Positions 35,974 through 43,985 of a DNA stretch of 64,000 nucleotides are shown in pieces. This DNA is from Planococcus circulans (GTDB taxonomy: Bacteria; Bacillota; Bacilli; Bacillales_A; Planococcaceae). Below the pieces are notes generated by a model. That model was given only the letters and a program-made list of their open reading frames with translations, was not told the origin of the DNA and did not search any database. The stretch covers positions 203,338 through 267,337 of the forward strand of contig NZ_JAIQCL010000005.1 in the NCBI RefSeq assembly GCF_020023385.1. Reading direction: 5' to 3'. Within the stretch, counting starts at the first letter, position 1. Every line of letters begins with the position of its first letter. Position numbers and translations under genes: made by a program.

Positions 35974-37011
35974 TTAAAGTTCTGTACGTTGGAATTGGGA
36001 TAAAAAGCGGACATCGTTCGTATAGAAATGACGGATATCCTCGACGCCGTATTTCAACATGGCAATACGCTCAGGACCCATGCCGAAAGCAAAGCCAGTC
36101 AGGCGTTTCGAGTCATAGCCGGCCATTTCAAGAACATTCGGATGCACCATTCCAGCGCCCAGAATTTCGATCCAGCCTGTTTTCTTGCAAACGTTACAGC
36201 CGCTGCCGCCGCATTTGAAGCAGGAAATATCCATTTCCACTGAAGGCTCCGTGAACGGGAAGAAGCTCGGGCGAAGACGGATTTCACGGTCGTCTCCGAA
36301 CATTTTCTTGGCGAATACGGAAAGCGTCCCTTTCAGGTCGCTCATGCGGATATCTTCCCCGATGACCAATCCTTCGATTTGCGTGAACTGATGCGAATGC
36401 GTCGCATCATCGCTGTCGCGACGGTACACTTTGCCCGGACAGATAATTTTGATCGGCTCGCCGCCTTTTGCTTCCATCGTCCGCGCCTGTACCGGTGATG
36501 TGTGTGTACGCAGTAAAATATCTTCTGTTATATAGAAGGAATCCTGCATATCACGTGCGGGATGGCCTTTTGGCAAATTTAAGGCTTCAAAGTTGTAATA
36601 GTCTTTTTCCACTTCCGGGCCTTCTGCAACTTCATAGCCCATGGAGATGAACAGGTCTTCAATTTCTTCCACAACGCGCGTCAACGGATGCGAGTTGCCT
36701 GTTTTGACAGGACGTCCCGGCAACGTGATGTCGATCGTTTCGCTTTGCAGCTTCTGGTTGATCGCTTCCTCTTCCAGAATGACCATACGGCCTTCCAGCT
36801 GAGTTGTCACTTCTTCGCGAACCACATTGACCAATGCGCCCATTTTTGGACGTTCTTCAGCTGGGAGTTTCCCCATGCCTTTCAATAAATCTGTAATCGG
36901 CCCTTTTTTCCCGAGATACGCCACACGGACGTCATTCAATTCTTTAACGTTTGAAGCTTCGGCGATCTTTTCGAGTGCCTGTGTTTTCAATTCCTGCAAT
37001 TGTGCTTCCAT
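35974..37011 (-). CDS. pheS: Phenylalanine--tRNA ligase alpha subunit
   Basis: Catalytic class II subunit, 345 residues. N-terminal coiled coil for tRNA binding (to about 90), then class II motifs: motif 1 around [17 protein letters not shown], motif 2 [20 protein letters not shown] and motif 3 [20 protein letters not shown]. The Ala of GFAFGMG is the residue position whose Gly variant relaxes substrate choice in E. coli. It is controlled by the upstream Phe T-box. Confidence 0.97.
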   Translation of the reverse strand: MEAQLQELKTQALEKIAEASNVKELNDVRVAYLGKKGPITDLLKGMGKLPAEERPKMGALVNVVREEVTTQLEGRMVILEEEAINQKLQSETIDITLPGRPVKTGNSHPLTRVVEEIEDLFISMGYEVAEGPEVEKDYYNFEALNLPKGHPARDMQDSFYITEDILLRTHTSPVQARTMEAKGGEPIKIICPGKVYRRDSDDATHSHQFTQIEGLVIGEDIRMSDLKGTLSVFAKKMFGDDREIRLRPSFFPFTEPSVEMDISCFKCGGSGCNVCKKTGWIEILGAGMVHPNVLEMAGYDSKRLTGFAFGMGPERIAMLKYGVEDIRHFYTNDVRFLSQFQRTEL

Positions 37012-37034
37012 TCTTTTCTCCTCCTTAGACAGTA

Positions 37035-37064
37035 AAAAGCCCCGTCCCAGAAAAGGGACGAGGC
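37035..37064 (-). terminator. Attenuator terminator of the pheS T-box
   Basis: GCCTCGTCCC pairs with GGGACGGGGC, followed by TTTTT on the minus strand. Confidence 0.9.
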
Positions 37065-37288
37065 ATTATTCGCGGTACCACCCTAGTTATCGCCATACAG
37101 CAATCACTCATTTACATAACGGCTCTTCACCGGCCCATCTTTACAGCATCTCTACTGGTCCCGTTGGGCAGCTCGCGGGGTGAACTTCTGAGGCGTTTAC
37201 ATATCCACACTTCCAGTCAAGGTGCGGAATCTCTGGGATGTAAGGGCGCAACGTACTTTTCCCGTTCTTCGCTTTTACTTCTATTTAC
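37065..37288 (-). ncRNA. T-box leader of pheST (Phe, specifier TTC)
   Basis: The invariant T-box AGGGTGGTACCGCG lies at 37071-37084, directly before the terminator. Upstream there is a long stem I with an AGAGA-type loop element. In AGAAGTTCACC a TTC codon sits where the specifier bulge is expected, consistent with Phe. Uncharged tRNA-Phe would stabilise the antiterminator. Confidence 0.93.
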
Positions 37289-37294
37289 TTTATC

Positions 37295-37323
37295 ATTATA
37301 CGAAAGTTCACGATTTTTATCAA
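37295..37323 (-). promoter_or_regulatory. Sigma-A promoter of pheST
   Basis: TTGATA, 17 bases, TATAAT on the minus strand, seven bases upstream of the T-box leader start. It overlaps the last bases of ysgA's 3' flank. Confidence 0.82.
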
Positions 37324-37325
37324 AC

Positions 37326-38093
37326 TTAGTTTTTCGGCACCAGGCTGTACAAAAGAATGCCTGTAGCAACTGCAACATTCAGGGATTCTGCGCTGCCGTA
37401 AAGCGGCACCATCAAATTCTGGTCTGTCTGTTGCAGCAATACTTGATCGACGCCGCTGCCTTCATTGCCGACAATCAACGCGAACTGTTCATGCGTTTCC
37501 GCTTCGTGAACCGGCGTTGAGTTTTGCAGCGCCGTCCCGAAGATTTTGATGCCGTTGGCTTTGGCCTGTGCGGTCCAATCGATCAATTCCCCTTTGACGA
37601 CGGGAATCTGGAAATGCGATCCTTGCGCCGAACGGACGGTCTTCGGATTGAATGGATCTGCACAGCCTTTTCCAAGAATCACAGCATCGATGCCGCTCGC
37701 CGATGCAGTGCGGATCATCGTACCGATGTTGCCCGGGTCCTGGACAGCATCGATCATCAGGAGCTTGGTCCAGGATTTCTGTTCGTCTTCCGTAAACTCA
37801 GGCTGCGCACAATGCGCGAAAATGCCTTGCGTATGCTCGGTTTCCGATATTTCCTTCGCCACAGCAGCTGTCACGGAGTAATGCGCAACGCCTTCAATAT
37901 CCCAGTCCGCTGGAATGTCTACACCTTCACGGACAATCAACGACTTGATAAGGTCTTTTTTCTTCAATGCCTCTTCCGTCAAATGAAAGCCTTCCACCAG
38001 GAATTCCGCAAATTTATCGCGCTCTTTGCGGGTCGTCCCGAGCTTTTTCCAATGCTTGACGAGTGAGTTTTGGTTCGATTCAATTCTTTTCAT
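37326..38093 (-). CDS. ysgA: SpoU-family (TrmH/RlmB-type) RNA 2'-O-methyltransferase, YsgA-like
   Basis: A 255-residue SPOUT enzyme. An N-terminal substrate-binding domain (LVEGFHLTEEAL) is followed by the knotted methylase: motif 1 DAVQDPGNIGTMIRTA, motif 2 ALIVGNEGSGV and motif 3 VPLYGSAESLNVAVATGI, which bind AdoMet. It should methylate a ribose in rRNA or tRNA; the site is not known from sequence. Same place as ysgA in B. subtilis, but sspI, which lies beside it there, is absent. Confidence 0.9.
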   Translation of the reverse strand: MKRIESNQNSLVKHWKKLGTTRKERDKFAEFLVEGFHLTEEALKKKDLIKSLIVREGVDIPADWDIEGVAHYSVTAAVAKEISETEHTQGIFAHCAQPEFTEDEQKSWTKLLMIDAVQDPGNIGTMIRTASASGIDAVILGKGCADPFNPKTVRSAQGSHFQIPVVKGELIDWTAQAKANGIKIFGTALQNSTPVHEAETHEQFALIVGNEGSGVDQVLLQQTDQNLMVPLYGSAESLNVAVATGILLYSLVPKN

Positions 38094-38139
38094 TACAGGA
38101 TCACGCCTTTATTTCAGAGTAGTTCAAGTATAGCATACA

Positions 38140-38262
38140 GAAAAGCGGAAGCGCCCATCTAGCCCCGACAAGCGCTGGACGCCTTTACGGTAATGGCGTC
38201 CTTTGCAATTGCTGGAAAGGCTGAAGCGACTCGAAGGGCTGGGCGCTGGAGTCTGGACACAG
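38140..38262. repeat. Intergenic repeat family A, divergent copy
   Basis: AAAAGCGGAAGCGCC at one end and GGGCGCTGGAGTCTGGACA at the other, the inverted ends of the family best seen at 47131-47275. The centre differs. Confidence 0.55.
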
Positions 38263-38263
38263 C

Positions 38264-38713
38264 TTAGATTTCCCTCGTGAAGAAATCAAAGCCGAGAGCA
38301 GTCAAAATGCCGAACGCCAATGTCCAGACCGCAATGCTGATGGTCAGCCAAACGGTTGTGTTCTTTTTCGTTGCCCCCAGCGTCATCCCGATGAATGCTG
38401 CGATATGGGTACCGATCAGAATAGGTCCGAGCATGGCTAGGCCAGGCAAGCCGTACCGATTCCAAATTTGTTTCGCGCGTTCACTTTTTTTCGTACTGGC
38501 TTTTCCTTTCGCTTCCTGGCGTTTGTTGTACCAGATCTGGAAGCGGTCGAAACCGATGATCAATGCCAACACCGTCAGCATATTGCCCACGAACGCCACT
38601 ATCATCACCCAAAACGGCGACAAGCCCCAGATGATGCCAAGTGGAATTACTAGAGCGATTTCGAACCAGGGAATCGCGGCTCCCAAAAAGACCAGCAAAT
38701 ATTCATAAATCAT
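38264..38713 (-). CDS. Small multidrug-export-family membrane protein (PF06695 type)
   Basis: 149 residues, four to five membrane helices, with the family's conserved loops IPWFEIALVIPLGI at the start and GLPGLAMLGPILIGTHIAAF in the second half, and a basic cytoplasmic loop (about 62-85). Despite the family name, transport has not been shown for most members. The start overlaps the stop of the preceding membrane-protein gene by four bases, so it belongs to the XRE operon. Confidence 0.75.
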   Translation of the reverse strand: MIYEYLLVFLGAAIPWFEIALVIPLGIIWGLSPFWVMIVAFVGNMLTVLALIIGFDRFQIWYNKRQEAKGKASTKKSERAKQIWNRYGLPGLAMLGPILIGTHIAAFIGMTLGATKKNTTVWLTISIAVWTLAFGILTALGFDFFTREI

Positions 38714-39210
38714 TCGGTTTCCTCCTTAAAATGCTTACGGATTTCCAGATAGTAGATTAGGTATTGGATTAGGGCAATCAGCAGAATTCCCCAAACGGTA
38801 AACAGGTTTGGCAATGGAGAAAATATGGCAAACACCGCTAGCATCGGCAGGCTCCAGGACATGAACGTGTAGACTTTCTGAGACGCTTTTCGTGTAATAT
38901 ACGTCATTCCCTCGTCCTGTTCCAGGTATTCAGGAGGCCGGATTGAGAAGGCAGAAACTTTCTGCGTCGGATTCTTTCTGTTATGGCGTGTCAGCTGGAA
39001 GATGAAACCTGCCAGCAATAAAATGTAAAGTGCGGCTGCCCCCACAGCGAAAAATCCGGCGATGGGTCCAAGCTCTATTGAAATGCTCTGCACCGTTTCT
39101 GTATTGACTATTTCTGTCGCCGGCGAACTGACGCCATAGGCGAACATCCCCAGCACCACAATAAAACCCATCATCCACAACGGATACTGCATACGAAAAT
39201 CATTTTTCAT
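38710..39210 (-). CDS. Membrane protein encoded with an XRE regulator
   Basis: 166 residues with four hydrophobic segments (about 10-28, 48-70, 118-135 and 139-155) and no family I recognise with certainty. The ATG at 39208-39210 (GGAGGAGG upstream) lies inside the end of the XRE gene (11-base overlap), a regulator/membrane-partner arrangement common in Firmicutes. The longer upstream reading is not supported by a ribosome site. Function unknown; a sensor or a stress-related membrane protein are possible. Confidence 0.65.
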   Translation of the reverse strand: MKNDFRMQYPLWMMGFIVVLGMFAYGVSSPATEIVNTETVQSISIELGPIAGFFAVGAAALYILLLAGFIFQLTRHNRKNPTQKVSAFSIRPPEYLEQDEGMTYITRKASQKVYTFMSWSLPMLAVFAIFSPLPNLFTVWGILLIALIQYLIYYLEIRKHFKEETE

Positions 39211-39412
39211 TGCTATCCTCCTCCAGCCAAAATAATTCATTGACGTTTGTTTGAAGCGCCTTTGCCAGCTTCAACGACAGCGTGATCGACGGGGAAAATT
39301 CCCCTTTCTCAATAAACGCAATCGTCTGGCGGGTGACGTCGACTTGTTTGCCAAGATCACTTTGCGTGAAACCGTATCGAGCCCGTAGTTCTTTTACGCG
39401 GTTCTTAAGCAT
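39200..39412 (-). CDS. XRE-family helix-turn-helix regulator, 70 residues
   Basis: A stand-alone Cro/CI-type DNA-binding domain: MLKNRVKELRARYGFTQSDL, then LGKQVDVTRQTIAFIEKGEF and SPSITLSLKLAKALQTNVNELF. It resembles YozG/Xre-like small regulators. The ATG at 39410-39412 has AAAGGA nine bases upstream. A large dyad right before the gene (39451-39501) is the likely autoregulatory operator. It heads a three-gene unit with two membrane proteins. Confidence 0.85.
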   Translation of the reverse strand: MLKNRVKELRARYGFTQSDLGKQVDVTRQTIAFIEKGEFSPSITLSLKLAKALQTNVNELFWLEEDSNEK

Positions 39413-39450
39413 CCGCTTCATCCTTTCCAATGAAATGTTCGGTATATAGT

Positions 39451-39501
39451 ACAAAATGTACACTATACTTAACATTTAGTCAAGTATAGTGTACATTTTG
39501 T
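39451..39501. promoter_or_regulatory. Large dyad operator with promoter of the XRE gene
   Basis: Two perfect 20-base inverted arms flank an 11-base centre; each arm contains TGTACACTATACTT-type sequence. On the minus strand TTGACT, 17 bases, TACATT lies across the dyad, so a bound regulator would cover the promoter. Confidence 0.7.
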
Positions 39502-39525
39502 GAGTTATGATCCTTCTAATAAACA

Positions 39526-39630
39526 TTTGTTTGCGGAATATAGGCGTTTGTTTGCGCTAAGTCGCGAGTTGTTTGCGGAATACCGGCTGTTGTTTGCGCA
39601 ATCCGGCAATTTGTTTGCAGAACACATAAA
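39526..39630. repeat. 21-bp tandem array, five units
   Basis: Five units starting at 39526, 39547, 39568, 39589 and 39610, an exact 21-base period. Each opens with (T/G)TTGTTTGCG (the last with TTTGTTTGCAG) and has a variable second half. Confidence 0.85.
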
Positions 39631-39657
39631 AAAGCTTTTCACCAGAGGCGAAAAGCT
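39628..39657 (-). terminator. Terminator of the NERD gene
   Basis: AGCTTTTCGCC pairs with GGTGAAAAGCT, then TTTTTT on the minus strand. The TAG stop of the gene touches the stem. Confidence 0.8.
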
Positions 39658-40618
39658 ACTGTTCCTTCTTTAATTGATACGTCCGGTTCCGCAATGCACC
39701 GGCGGTTTCGAGTTCGAAAGTCGCCAATAGTCGGGAAGCCGTATAAGGAGACTCCAGCTTGCAGAATTTCCGGAGCTGCTGGTTGCTCAACTGAGGATGG
39801 ATCAATGAAAAATATTCCTGAATGGCCTGTTGAAGAGCTTGCGGGTCCACCGTATGGCATTGTCCACATATCCATCCTGCTTTGCGTTTGCGCACCATCG
39901 TATGTTTTTTACAGTTTACACAAAGAACTCCTGACTTCAGTTCGTCGGCATCGATAAAGTATAGCTGGCACAAGGGCTGCCGTTTATAAGGAGTGTGGAA
40001 TTTTTGAAGGAGTTTATCGATTTTCGCTAAATTTTGATGCGTAGCTTCTTGAGGGAATGTGTGAAGGATCTTGAACAAATAATCGACCAGCTGATAAGTT
40101 TTGCATACATAGTTCGTCGCAGGTTTAATCATGAACTCACAATTTTTTGAGGTGAAAACAACGATGCCGTCGATCGGAAAATTGATCTTATGCCGCTTGA
40201 AGAATTTATTTAAAAAACGGATATGCTTATTCAATTGGATTGTCGGATCTTCCATGACGGTTCGTACACCATCCAAATCGACTCGCGAGAACTCTCCCGT
40301 TTTGTCATCAAAATACAACTGACCGCTGATGTTTTTGGATTCGACGATGATTGCACCGCGTTCAGTCAGCAACAATCCGTCCATCTGGATTTTCCACTCA
40401 CCCAAAGTTAAACAGATATTTCGCAGGAACCGATGATTTTCTTCCGGACTGAATTCGATGAATTTGCGCTCGAGCCTGTCCTCTCCCCGTTTCCCTGCAG
40501 CTGTCCTATACAGTTCAATTTGAATAAATTGCCGTTGCGGATGGTTTTCCGGCAACCGGTATAACAGCCTTTCCAACGACTCCGCTTCCGACAGCAAAAC
40601 GACTTCTTTCTTGTTCAT
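39656..40618 (-). CDS. NERD-domain protein with C-terminal zinc ribbon
   Basis: 320 residues. A nuclease-related (NERD) domain spans about 40-150 (GKRGEDRLERKF, MDGLLLTERGAIIVESKNISG with the catalytic-type E-x-K). Then comes a helical region with a zinc ribbon near 230-255 (LCVNCKK ... GWICGQCHTVD) and a short basic C-terminus. NERD proteins are thought to be DNA-processing enzymes, but none of this type has an agreed role. The ATG at 40616-40618 has GGGAGGTG upstream. It is flanked on both sides by 21-bp repeat arrays. Confidence 0.8.
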   Translation of the reverse strand: MNKKEVVLLSEAESLERLLYRLPENHPQRQFIQIELYRTAAGKRGEDRLERKFIEFSPEENHRFLRNICLTLGEWKIQMDGLLLTERGAIIVESKNISGQLYFDDKTGEFSRVDLDGVRTVMEDPTIQLNKHIRFLNKFFKRHKINFPIDGIVVFTSKNCEFMIKPATNYVCKTYQLVDYLFKILHTFPQEATHQNLAKIDKLLQKFHTPYKRQPLCQLYFIDADELKSGVLCVNCKKHTMVRKRKAGWICGQCHTVDPQALQQAIQEYFSLIHPQLSNQQLRKFCKLESPYTASRLLATFELETAGALRNRTYQLKKEQ

Positions 40619-40644
40619 TGAGCACCTCCCAACAGAATATCTGA

Positions 40645-40653
40645 AGTATAGCA
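40645..40653 (-). promoter_or_regulatory. Extended -10 promoter of the NERD gene
   Basis: TGC-TATACT on the minus strand, 27 bases upstream of the start; no clear -35. Confidence 0.4.
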
Positions 40654-40770
40654 TTAAGCGATTCTTCTTTCCCTAATAGATTTACCTGATTTCTATCACC
40701 TTTCCGGAATTCATAAGAACAAAACACTTGAACGGATGCTTTTCGCCAGCGAAAAGCGACTGTTCGAGCT

Positions 40771-40853
40771 TTTGTTTGCGCTATATTGGGTTTATTTGCG
40801 GAATACACGTGTTTGTTTGCGGTATACGCTAGTTTGTTTGCAGAACAGCCGCA
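40771..40853. repeat. 21-bp tandem array, four units
   Basis: Units start at 40771, 40791, 40812 and 40833 (periods 20, 21 and 21) with the same TTTGTTTGCG opening as the array at 39526-39630. The last unit begins TTTGTTTGCAGAACA, as does the last unit of the other array. A perfect 9-bp hairpin (GCTTTTCGC-CA-GCGAAAAGC, 40738-40757) lies just before it. Confidence 0.8.
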
Positions 40854-40858
40854 GCCAC

Positions 40859-40890
40859 TAAAAAAACCCCTTCACCGACGCGAAGGGGTT
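40859..40890 (-). terminator. Terminator of ysdC
   Basis: AACCCCTTC/GAAGGGGTT with an eight-base loop and seven T on the minus strand. Confidence 0.88.
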
Positions 40891-40898
40891 CCACTTAT

Positions 40899-41987
40899 TT
40901 ATTCGAATGTAATACGGGCTACTGTTTCTTTATCAAGCTTTTTGATCACTTCGATGATCAGCTTCACTGCATTTTCATAATCGTCGCGGTGCAGGATACC
41001 TGCGTGCGAGTGGATATAGCGTGTCGCTACGCCGATCGCCAAAGCGGGTACGCCGTTTGCCGTCAAATGGATGGATCCGGCATCTGTTCCGCCGCCGGCA
41101 ATCGTTTCGAATTGATACGGGATGCCAGCTTCTTCAGCAGTGTCCACAACCAGCTCACGCAATCCGCGATGGGACACCATTGAGGCGTCGAACAGCAATA
41201 ATTGAGGGCCCTCGCCCATTTTGCTGTTGGATTCCTTGCTGGTGATGCCCGGTGTGTCCCCGGCAATGCCTACGTCTACAGCGAATCCGATATCCGGCTG
41301 GATTTGAGCGGTCGCCGTTTTAGCGCCGCGCAAACCGATTTCTTCCTGGACCGTACCCACTCCGTAAACGACGTTCGGATGGTCGACGCCTTTCAACCCT
41401 TTCAGGACGTCAATGGCAATCGCACAGCCGATGCGGTTATCCCAGGCTTTCGCCATCAGCAATTTTTCATTGTTCATCACTGTGAATTCGAAATACGGTG
41501 TGACCATGTCTCCTGGAGTGACTCCCCATTCCTTCGCTTCTTCGCGTGTCGATGCACCGATGTCAATGAACATATCTTTGATCTCGACAGGCTTCTTACG
41601 CGCTTCCGGAGTTAGGATATGCGGCGGTTTCGAACCGATTACGCCGGTGATTTCCTTGCCGCTGCGTGTCGTGACGGTTACGCGCTGTGCCAGCATCACC
41701 TGTGACCACCAGCCGCCTACGGGTTGGAATTTCAAAAAGCCTTTTTCATCGATTTGAGTAATCATGAATCCGACTTCATCTAAATGGCCAGCGACCATGA
41801 TCTTGGGTCCGTCCGCCAGCCCTTCTTTTTTCGCAATCAAACTTCCCAAATTGTCTGTTTCAATCGAGTCGGCAAATGGCGCTATGTATTTTTTCATGAC
41901 TTCACGCGATTGGCGCTCATTTCCGGGAATGGCGTTCGCATCCGTCAATTCTTTTAACATCAATTGTGTTTCATCCAAATTAGACAT
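40899..41987 (-). CDS. ysdC: M42-family metallo-aminopeptidase (YsdC-like)
   Basis: A 362-residue cytosolic peptidase of the dodecameric TET/glutamyl-aminopeptidase type. Metal-site motifs are visible: [12 protein letters not shown] (His and Asp), [11 protein letters not shown] (bridging Asp), [10 protein letters not shown] (catalytic Glu-Glu), [10 protein letters not shown] and a late HSHAGILH. B. subtilis YsdC sits in the same order next to ysdB and ysdA. It was earlier labelled endoglucanase in some databases; the sequence supports a peptidase. AGGAGG precedes the ATG. Confidence 0.93.
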   Translation of the reverse strand: MSNLDETQLMLKELTDANAIPGNERQSREVMKKYIAPFADSIETDNLGSLIAKKEGLADGPKIMVAGHLDEVGFMITQIDEKGFLKFQPVGGWWSQVMLAQRVTVTTRSGKEITGVIGSKPPHILTPEARKKPVEIKDMFIDIGASTREEAKEWGVTPGDMVTPYFEFTVMNNEKLLMAKAWDNRIGCAIAIDVLKGLKGVDHPNVVYGVGTVQEEIGLRGAKTATAQIQPDIGFAVDVGIAGDTPGITSKESNSKMGEGPQLLLFDASMVSHRGLRELVVDTAEEAGIPYQFETIAGGGTDAGSIHLTANGVPALAIGVATRYIHSHAGILHRDDYENAVKLIIEVIKKLDKETVARITFE

Positions 41988-42063
41988 TATTTCGACCTCC
42001 TAAGTAATTCATTGCTTACCCATTATAGTGCAATTCTGAACAGTTATCAAAACATTCATTCGA

Positions 42064-42549
42064 TCAATAGCCGTTATGCTGGCGGTCGTAATTGGTTTTG
42101 TTCTTTTGGATATAAGCTTCCAGCACTTCATCATAAGTGAATTCCAGCGCCAGCGCCAATCCCCCATAGCAGCTCCAGATTTCCTTGAAGTTGGACATCG
42201 AATAATTCTCCAGAAATTCCTGTATGGCTTTTTGCGTCAGCAGGAACAATTCCGTCAAATCTTTATCTGCCACTGGGTCCGGCCAAATCTCCAGCGAGTT
42301 CAAATCTTTTTCGATCCCAAGCGACAAAAGGAAGTGGATTGAATCGACGTATTCCTCCAAAATGACAGATCGCTCAGAAGGGCCTTTCGTGCTCCAAAAC
42401 TTAAAGCAGCGCGTTTCATTCGCCAGTTCCGCCAATTCCACTAATAAAGCCAAGCCTTTTTTGCGAAAAACATCTTCATTGATTTCCTGGTTTGATTGAA
42501 TAAAGCGATCCAGTTCTTCCTGCATGGTAAACAATTCCTTCAATTTCAT
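42064..42549 (-). CDS. dUTP diphosphatase, dimeric all-alpha type
   Basis: 161-residue all-helical NTP pyrophosphatase. Metal-binding motifs of the dimeric dUTPase family are seen: VELAELANETRCFKFW (E-x2-E) and EEYVDSIHFLLSLGI (E-x2-D), then FKEIWSCYGGLALALEF. It hydrolyses dUTP and so limits uracil in DNA. ATG at 42547-42549 with AAAGGAGAG upstream. Divergent from ysdB; not in this place in B. subtilis, so the gene is a lineage-specific insertion between ysdC and ysdB. Confidence 0.85.
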   Translation of the reverse strand: MKLKELFTMQEELDRFIQSNQEINEDVFRKKGLALLVELAELANETRCFKFWSTKGPSERSVILEEYVDSIHFLLSLGIEKDLNSLEIWPDPVADKDLTELFLLTQKAIQEFLENYSMSNFKEIWSCYGGLALALEFTYDEVLEAYIQKNKTNYDRQHNGY

Positions 42550-42579
42550 AAAAATCTCTCCTTTTAATAGAATAAATCT

Positions 42580-42607
42580 TGAAACCAAACTACTTTTCAC
42601 TCGTATA
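42580..42607 (+). promoter_or_regulatory. Sigma-W promoter of ysdB
   Basis: TGAAAC, 16 bases, CGTATA: a full match to the envelope-stress sigma-W consensus. It lies 38 bases before the ysdB ATG; B. subtilis ysdB is a known sigma-W gene. Confidence 0.85.
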
Positions 42608-42645
42608 ATAACTAGTAGGACTATGTAACTTAGGAGGTAATTCAA

Positions 42646-43032
42646 ATGGCTTTTCTCATACGCCTCATTGTACTGGCATTGATCATCTACTTATTTTACC
42701 GATTGATCCGCTATATCGTAGATCCGAAAAGGAAATTGGATGCCGCTCTTGAATCCGGAACCTATTATTTTCTTGATGACGTGAAAAATGTGCAGAAAAA
42801 CTTTTTCATCGCGCTTCGCGGCGTGTTGTTCGAAGGCGAAAAATACTTGGGCACTACTGAAAATTCATTCGAAGTGGTTTCCATTTTTGTATGGGTGGAA
42901 AACCCCGATAAATTGCAGGGCTTCACGAAAGAAGATTTCCAATTTCTCGAAAAGGAAATCTTGATGAACTATCCGGAAGCCCGCATCAACTGGAAAAATC
43001 CGATTGAACGTTTAATGAAGCAAGAAGAATGA
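42646..43032 (+). CDS. ysdB: YsdB-like membrane-anchored protein, sigma-W regulon
   Basis: 128 residues: an N-terminal membrane helix (AFLIRLIVLALIIYLFYRLI) followed by a soluble cytoplasmic-type domain (PKRKLDAALESGTYYFLDDV, NFFIALRGVLFEGEKYLG). The family is restricted to Bacillales and has no known activity, but the strong AGGAGG site and the sigma-W promoter link it to envelope stress. It is one of two plus-strand genes in the window. Confidence 0.85.
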   Translation: MAFLIRLIVLALIIYLFYRLIRYIVDPKRKLDAALESGTYYFLDDVKNVQKNFFIALRGVLFEGEKYLGTTENSFEVVSIFVWVENPDKLQGFTKEDFQFLEKEILMNYPEARINWKNPIERLMKQEE

Positions 43033-43041
43033 CTTCAGCGC

Positions 43042-43320
43042 TTACCCAGTAAAAAAGTTCTGGTAGCTCCAGATGAGAATGGCAATATCCAGCATCGCCA
43101 GCACTAAAAAGCCGATGCGGAAATTGGTATGCTTCGTTTTATGCCGAAATACCATCATGCCCAAATAGGCGCCGATGCCGCCGCCGAAAATCGCCACAGT
43201 CCACAGGTTTTTTTCCGGAATCCGCTGGCCGCGGCGTTGGGCCTGGTGTTTGTCGACCTTCATCATTACAAATGCCATCACCGTTAAAATCGCAAAATAG
43301 CCAAAGATAATCAAAAACAT
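43042..43320 (-). CDS. ysdA: DUF1294 membrane protein (YsdA-like)
   Basis: 92 residues with three hydrophobic segments and the DUF1294 signature MMKVDKHQAQRRGQRIPEKN followed by LWTVAIFGGGIGAYLGMMVFRHKTKH. Function unknown. ATG at 43318-43320, where GGAGG is eight bases upstream; the ORF can be extended five codons into that site. Convergent with ysdB, downstream of the infC operon as in B. subtilis. Confidence 0.85.
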   Translation of the reverse strand: MFLIIFGYFAILTVMAFVMMKVDKHQAQRRGQRIPEKNLWTVAIFGGGIGAYLGMMVFRHKTKHTNFRIGFLVLAMLDIAILIWSYQNFFTG

Positions 43321-43338
43321 CGTGTTTTCCTCCATAAG

Positions 43339-43368
43339 AAAAGACTGACGAAGATTCGTCAGTCTTTT
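43339..43368. terminator. Bidirectional hairpin terminator downstream of rplT
   Basis: AAAAGACTGACGAA/TTCGTCAGTCTTTT with a two-base loop. On the minus strand it ends the infC-rpmI-rplT transcript some 210 bases after rplT. Confidence 0.82.
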
Positions 43369-43437
43369 TTATTGTTTCGCTAAACGCCTGAGCATTGCAG
43401 CTTTCTAGTTGTGTGAGGGTCTATGGGCTGCTTTGGA

Positions 43438-43578
43438 CAGGCGCTTATGCTCTTATTACGGTCCAGCTTCAGCGCCTAGCCCCTCGGGGTCTTAAGTCAG
43501 CTCATCTATGCGGCAAAGAACGCCGCTTCGATGGGCCACCTTAAGCCTGTCGGGCCTGGATAGGCGCTTACGCTTTTA
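43438..43578. repeat. Intergenic repeat family A copy after rplT
   Basis: GGCGCTTATGCTC..GTCCAGCTTCAGCGCC at one end, GGCGCTTACGCTTTT at the other, with CTTAAGTCAG...CACCTTAAGCCTGTCGGG in the middle. Confidence 0.7.
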
Positions 43579-43938
43579 TTACTTAGCTACTGCTTGCTTC
43601 GCTTGGTCAACCAATGCTGTGAATGCAGCTGCATCAGATACAGCGATTTCAGCTAGCATTTTGCGGTTGATGTCGATGCCCGCAACTTTCAATCCGTGCA
43701 TAAGACGGCTGTATGAAATGTCGTTCATGCGAGCTGCTGCGTTGATACGTGTAATCCATAATTTACGGAAATCACGTTTTTTGTTGCGACGGTCACGGTA
43801 AGCATAGTTACCTGACTTCATTACCTGTTGGTTTGCTACTTTGAAAAGGATGTGCTTTGCACCATAATAACCTTTTGCTAATTTAATGACCTTTTTACGA
43901 CGCTGGCGCGTCACTGTTCCACCTTTTACGCGTGGCAT
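43579..43938 (-). CDS. rplT: 50S ribosomal protein L20
   Basis: 119 residues, opening [20 protein letters not shown], then [20 protein letters not shown]; binds 23S rRNA early in 50S assembly and, in Bacillus, represses its own operon by binding the infC leader. ATG with AGGAGG upstream. A 170-base gap with a repeat element separates it from rpmI, more than usual for this operon. Confidence 0.98.
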   Translation of the reverse strand: MPRVKGGTVTRQRRKKVIKLAKGYYGAKHILFKVANQQVMKSGNYAYRDRRNKKRDFRKLWITRINAAARMNDISYSRLMHGLKVAGIDINRKMLAEIAVSDAAAFTALVDQAKQAVAK

Positions 43939-43985
43939 ATCACATTACCTCCTGCTGAATATATAAAATTCGATTTTTGTTCGGT

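Noticed and set aside
38140..38262. Small RNA gene between ysgA and the exporter gene
   Set aside because: The segment is explained by repeat family A ends; no promoter or T-run is present.
39526..40853. CRISPR array
   Set aside because: The constant part is only 10-15 bases, the period is 21, the spacers are about 10 bases, and no cas gene is present.
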